From NCBI RefSeq assembly GCF_009846755.1, contig NZ_AQOR01000003.1:62001-126000 (forward strand): a stretch of DNA of 64,000 bases. Reading direction: 5' to 3'. Position numbers and translations under genes: made by a program. This document shows, piece after piece, positions 60,855-64,000 of this stretch (the first letter of the stretch is position 1; every line of letters starts with the position of its first letter). The notes beneath the pieces were generated by a model. It saw nothing but the letters and a program-made list of their open reading frames with translations, had not been told where the DNA came from and made no database searches. Source of the stretch: Alcanivorax sp. S71-1-4 (GTDB lineage: Bacteria; Pseudomonadota; Gammaproteobacteria; Pseudomonadales; Alcanivoracaceae).

Positions 60855-63535
60855 GTCTGCGGCACCTCGAACGGGTCGTTGTAATACTGGCCGCCACCAT
60901 CCAGCCACTCGCTGAGCAGGCGTATTTCTTCCGGGCTGAGCCAGCCCGCGTGGCTGCCGCCACTGGCGAACGGCAGGAAAAAGCGCGCGCTGCCACGGGC
61001 GTTGCCGGGGTTCATGCGCTGGCCGAGCTGTACCGGGACCATCACCGGAATCGGGTCGCCGTTTTCATCCAGCCGCAGTTCGCCCTCTTCATCCACTTCG
61101 TACACGGGCTGGCCGTTTTCAATAAGCGGCACCAGCAATTCCACCAGGGCACCGTCCTGCAGGGTCAGTTCGGTGTCGGGGAACAGCAGTTCGCGGTAGC
61201 TGGTCATGTGCAGGGGCTGCTGGCCGGAGGCATCGCCGGTCAGTTCCAGCTGTGCCGGCGCCACCTGCAACTGGCTCATGGCGTCGCGGCGCGTATGGCA
61301 GCCTGAACAGGTCACGTCCACCAGCGTGCCGTTGTCGTCCACTTCGCGCGGCAGGTCCCACAGCGGCTGGATATGGTTCGGATAGTGAATGATGGCGCGG
61401 CACAAGGTGCTCCAGTCGGCCAGGCAGTCCTCGGTGGCCGGCGCCGGCGTGGCCAGGGCGTCGTAGCCCAGGCGCAGCGGATCGTCCACGGCGCGCACGG
61501 CCGGGTCGGTCCAGATGTCGACATAGTCCGGGTCGGGGCGCAGCGCCTGGTCCTGCGGCAGCAGGCGCGCGCGCACCTGGGCCATGGTTTCGCCGGCATC
61601 GGCAAACAGCGCCGGATCGGTGTTCGGGAACGGCAGGCCGGTCACCGGCGCGCCGTCGTTCAACGGCGCCGGCACGGCATCAAAGCGGCCATGGGGCACG
61701 GCGCTGTTGGGCGCGTGGCAACCGTTGCATTGCAGCGTTTCACCGGGGCGCACTGTCAGCCAGTTCCCGTGCCGGTTGCCGAGCGCCTGGCCCGCAGCAT
61801 CCACCAGCTGGATGTCCAGCGGTACGTTGGCGGGCACGATGGCGCGCACCGAGCCGTCCGGCTCCACCGGCACATAGCCGAGGATTTCGCGCATGCCGAA
61901 CGCGGCACTGCGGCCGAAGGCAGCGCCCGGCACCTCGACCACATCATCGTCCGGGATCAGCACCGCCTTGCTGACGCGCAGGAAACGCACATTGCGTTGC
62001 GCAGCCGTCATCAGCGCCGGGTCGCGATAATCCGCCAGCGTGTCGATACCCGTGGGGCGGGCGCCCTGCACAGTGAAGGCGCCATCCATATCGAACACGG
62101 AACGGATATCCAGCACGCCGCTGAGCTGTTCGAACAGCAGCGGGTCCAGCCCGGCACCGGGTTGCCCGTCGGCGAGCACCGGCGGCAACGAGCGCGGCGC
62201 CATGACTGCCACGTCGCTGATGATGCGCTCCGCCTGCGGCAGCACGACGGGACGCTGGGTGCCGCTGACACGATCAAAAATCCACAGGCCATAGGCCGGC
62301 GGGGCTTCTTCAGCCTCCGGGTTTGCCAGCACATCGTCGTCGCAGGCTCGCAGGCTGTTGCCCACCTGCGCCCGGCACGGCGACCAGGCCACCAGATAGC
62401 GGTCGGTGCCATCAAACAGCGGCGCCAGCGCGGCCACGCGCCCGCCGGCGGAGAGTGTTTCCATGGTCGGCGCCAGCGGCAGGCCCAGCACCTCGGTTTC
62501 GGCACCGTCAGCACTTTCGCCCGGCAGTGGCTGCGAGGCGCGCTGAAAACGCTGGACGGCCAGCCGGCGCGGCACACCGGCCCAGCCGCCGCCGTTTTCG
62601 CGCGCCATCACCAGCAGGTCGCCATTCGGCAACCAGCGCGGGCGGGTGAATTGCAGGCCATCCGGGTCCGGGTTCTGGCGGTCGCTGCCGTACAGCAATC
62701 CGGTGGCCGTGCCGTCCGGGTGCAGGGCAAAGAAATCCAGGCTGTTGCGGTTCTGCTTGTTGTCCCAGCGCAGCGTCAGCACACGGCCGTCGTCCATCAC
62801 CATGGGCGCGAGATCGTGGCTGGGATTGAAACTGATCTGGCGCAGTTCGGTGCCGTCGGCATTCATCACATGCAGCGCCACGGCAAATTCGCGCCGCGTT
62901 TCTTCCAATGGCGCGAACTGCGGCTTGCCTTCATCGAGCAGCCGCGCACGGGCCTGCCGCTGGCGGGTGGAGACGAACAGGATGCGACCGTCCGGCAGGT
63001 AGCGTGGCGCCAGGTCCTGGCCTTCCTCGGCGATCAGGTCGTTGCCGATCACCCGGCGCAGTTGCTGGCTGTCGACGTCATATTCCCAGATATTCCAGGT
63101 CGGCTGCTCGTCGTCATCGGCGTTGGGAATTTCCGGTGCGCGCAGCGCGAACAGCAGACGGCGGCCATCGAAGCTCACGGACAGGTCGCGGATGTCGACC
63201 GGGCCATCGAACAGGTTTGCAGTGAGCACCCGCTCACGGGCATTCGGTGAGGCAAGGTCTCGCAGATGCAGCACGGCGCCGGGCAGGAACGCCGCCGGCT
63301 CGCGCAGCACGGGCGACAACGGCGCACCGTCGTCATCCAGTGCCTCGCCACGGCTGACATACGCCACCGGCCGGTCCAGCAGCGCCACATCACCGCTACC
63401 ACCGTCACCACTGCCACCCAGATCACAGCCCGACAGCCACAGCGCAGCCGCCAGCATCATGCCGGCACGGATCAACCGAGGTGTAAACGTTTCCCCTGAC
63501 ACGGTCTCTGATCGCCCCCGAACCCTGCTTGTCAT
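60851..63535 (-). CDS. HzsA-like diheme lipoprotein
   Basis: This protein of about 894 residues has the lipobox LSGC (lipidation at about C37). A PD40/TolB-type propeller follows (about 80-480: LLFALRAPEIPNADDD, LPDGRILFVSTRQRQARAR). Two heme c motifs, CNGCH (C603, C606, H607) and CSGCH (C743, C746, H747), lie in a domain like the middle domain of hydrazine synthase alpha. A TSP3-free acidic C-terminus ends in FARFFLPFASGGSHAGWLSPEEIRLLSEWLDGGGQYY read in parts as SEWLDGGGQYYNDPF, typical of this family. Start assumed at 63535. It is the first gene of the operon and likely handles electrons at the outer membrane; the true reaction is unknown. Confidence 0.85.
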   Translation of the reverse strand: MTSRVRGRSETVSGETFTPRLIRAGMMLAAALWLSGCDLGGSGDGGSGDVALLDRPVAYVSRGEALDDDGAPLSPVLREPAAFLPGAVLHLRDLASPNARERVLTANLFDGPVDIRDLSVSFDGRRLLFALRAPEIPNADDDEQPTWNIWEYDVDSQQLRRVIGNDLIAEEGQDLAPRYLPDGRILFVSTRQRQARARLLDEGKPQFAPLEETRREFAVALHVMNADGTELRQISFNPSHDLAPMVMDDGRVLTLRWDNKQNRNSLDFFALHPDGTATGLLYGSDRQNPDPDGLQFTRPRWLPNGDLLVMARENGGGWAGVPRRLAVQRFQRASQPLPGESADGAETEVLGLPLAPTMETLSAGGRVAALAPLFDGTDRYLVAWSPCRAQVGNSLRACDDDVLANPEAEEAPPAYGLWIFDRVSGTQRPVVLPQAERIISDVAVMAPRSLPPVLADGQPGAGLDPLLFEQLSGVLDIRSVFDMDGAFTVQGARPTGIDTLADYRDPALMTAAQRNVRFLRVSKAVLIPDDDVVEVPGAAFGRSAAFGMREILGYVPVEPDGSVRAIVPANVPLDIQLVDAAGQALGNRHGNWLTVRPGETLQCNGCHAPNSAVPHGRFDAVPAPLNDGAPVTGLPFPNTDPALFADAGETMAQVRARLLPQDQALRPDPDYVDIWTDPAVRAVDDPLRLGYDALATPAPATEDCLADWSTLCRAIIHYPNHIQPLWDLPREVDDNGTLVDVTCSGCHTRRDAMSQLQVAPAQLELTGDASGQQPLHMTSYRELLFPDTELTLQDGALVELLVPLIENGQPVYEVDEEGELRLDENGDPIPVMVPVQLGQRMNPGNARGSARFFLPFASGGSHAGWLSPEEIRLLSEWLDGGGQYYNDPFEVPQT

Positions 63536-63614
63536 GATCGACCGCCCGTTTCCCCGACGGGCGGTCAGACCGCCAGTATCAACAACTTTGCATTGTAAAT
63601 CTGGGCGGCGGTTC

Positions 63615-63667
63615 ACTATACGGGGGTGCATCAGTAGCGCAAACCCGCGTTGCCGGGCCGTTATAGT
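63615..63667. promoter_or_regulatory. Divergent promoter region of the redox operon
   Basis: TATAGT occurs on the minus strand at 63620-63615 (ahead of the diheme gene) and on the plus strand at 63662-63667 (ahead of the gene at 63744). Both are near-consensus -10 boxes followed by G. The spacing leaves leaders of about 70 bases on each side. No clear -35 was identified for either. Confidence 0.35.
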
Positions 63668-63743
63668 GGGTGCCGGAACGACAACAAAGACCACAGACGT
63701 TCGCCGCAATGGCGGGCTGCGACCTCGTCGGGGGGATGAGGGG

Positions 63744-64000
63744 ATGAAACGAATCAAACGCGTCACTGCACTGATGCTGTGCCTGGGTGGCCTTGTGGCT
63801 GCCAGCGAGGCAGCGGCGAATGCGCGTGACCAGGCGCAACGGATGCACAATCGGCTGACCGGCACACCCGCCTCAGACGCGCTGCTGACCACCATGGCCA
63901 ACCTGATCGACACCGGGCAGGCCCGCGAGGCTGCGCTGATGGCGACCGGGCAGGACGGCTTCTACAACGTGGTGCTGAAGAACTTCGCCACACCCTGGAC
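63744..64000 (+). CDS. Secreted protein, N-terminal part (cut by the window end)
   Basis: The first 86 codons of a gene that runs out of the window. A signal peptide (about 5-25: VTALMLCLGGLVAASEAAA) is followed by ARDQAQRMHNRLTGTPASDALLTTMANLIDTGQ, DGFYNVVLKNFATPWT. A GATGAGGGG site precedes the ATG. I cannot name the family from this part. It is divergent from the diheme operon and may be part of the same envelope system. Confidence 0.75.
   Translation, partial: MKRIKRVTALMLCLGGLVAASEAAANARDQAQRMHNRLTGTPASDALLTTMANLIDTGQAREAALMATGQDGFYNVVLKNFATPW

Noticed and set aside
61373-63250. 625-codon plus-strand open frame
   Set aside because: Antisense to the diheme lipoprotein gene with its two CxxCH motifs.
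1-64000. tRNA, rRNA and prophage attachment sites
   Set aside because: None found by reading; no tRNA-like cloverleaf or integrase gene was recognised, though a formal scan was not possible.

Overview
The window is a high-GC, gene-dense stretch from a Gram-negative bacterium. The signs are outer-membrane barrels and phospholipase, lipoprotein signals, a FAN1-type nuclease of the Pseudomonas kind and paired long-chain acyl-CoA dehydrogenases behind PsrA-like sites. These fit a marine, lipid- or hydrocarbon-using gammaproteobacterium (Alcanivorax/Marinobacter-like). That placement is inference; no rRNA, tRNA or other phylogenetic marker is present. No CRISPR array and no intact insertion sequence were seen.

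Layout. 0.3-0.9 kb: ParE-type toxin with a ribbon-helix-helix antitoxin. 1.2-4.2 kb: 7TM sensor kinase and LuxR-type response regulator. 4.6-16.1 kb: four tightly packed minus-strand genes for exported proteins. They are a SurA/PpiC-like lipoprotein, a 1693-aa protein joining a von Willebrand A domain, PKD-like and FlgD-Ig-like modules to a complete mammalian-type protein-arginine deiminase (PAD) catalytic domain, a 318-aa secreted helical protein, and a 1459-aa membrane-anchored NHL/M6-like/TSP3 protein. This PAD operon is the most striking content of the window. 16.9-21.5 kb: small helical protein, TIGR01244-type phosphatase-like protein, FAN1 nuclease and a PD-(D/E)XK/XPD-type helicase. 21.5-22.9 kb: DAHP synthase behind a promoter, an aromatic-rich 40-codon leader peptide, competing hairpins and a terminator, i.e. 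a complete attenuator. 23-27 kb: SDR, alpha/beta hydrolase, SirB2, AbrB/PIN toxin-antitoxin pair with a palindromic operator, and DkgB-like aldo-keto reductase.

27.3-44.4 kb is a second operon of four giant exported proteins (2157, 1066, 1409 and 1056 aa; two are lipoproteins) with no recognisable enzyme domain. 44.9-49.8 kb holds an NMT1-type ABC transporter, a fatty acid desaturase and a sugar-phosphate isomerase-like protein on one strand. It is followed by a divergent MarR-like regulator and an endonuclease I homologue that has lost its catalytic residues. 51.3-55 kb carries two large acyl-CoA dehydrogenases with two PsrA-type boxes upstream. 55.2-57.6 kb: Trm112-like protein, outer-membrane phospholipase A with an Asp in place of the usual triad Asn, and two small lipoproteins. 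57.6-63.5 kb is a six-gene envelope module: DUF3570 barrel, DUF4266 lipoprotein with a CxC tail, TlpA thioredoxin, two small barrels and a diheme HzsA-like lipoprotein. The window ends inside a divergent secreted-protein gene.

A palindromic, MITE-like repeat occurs three times (22.9, 44.7 and 51.1 kb), always between genes, with paired base changes that keep the stem intact. In copy 1 its two tips supply the TAG stop codons of both flanking genes.
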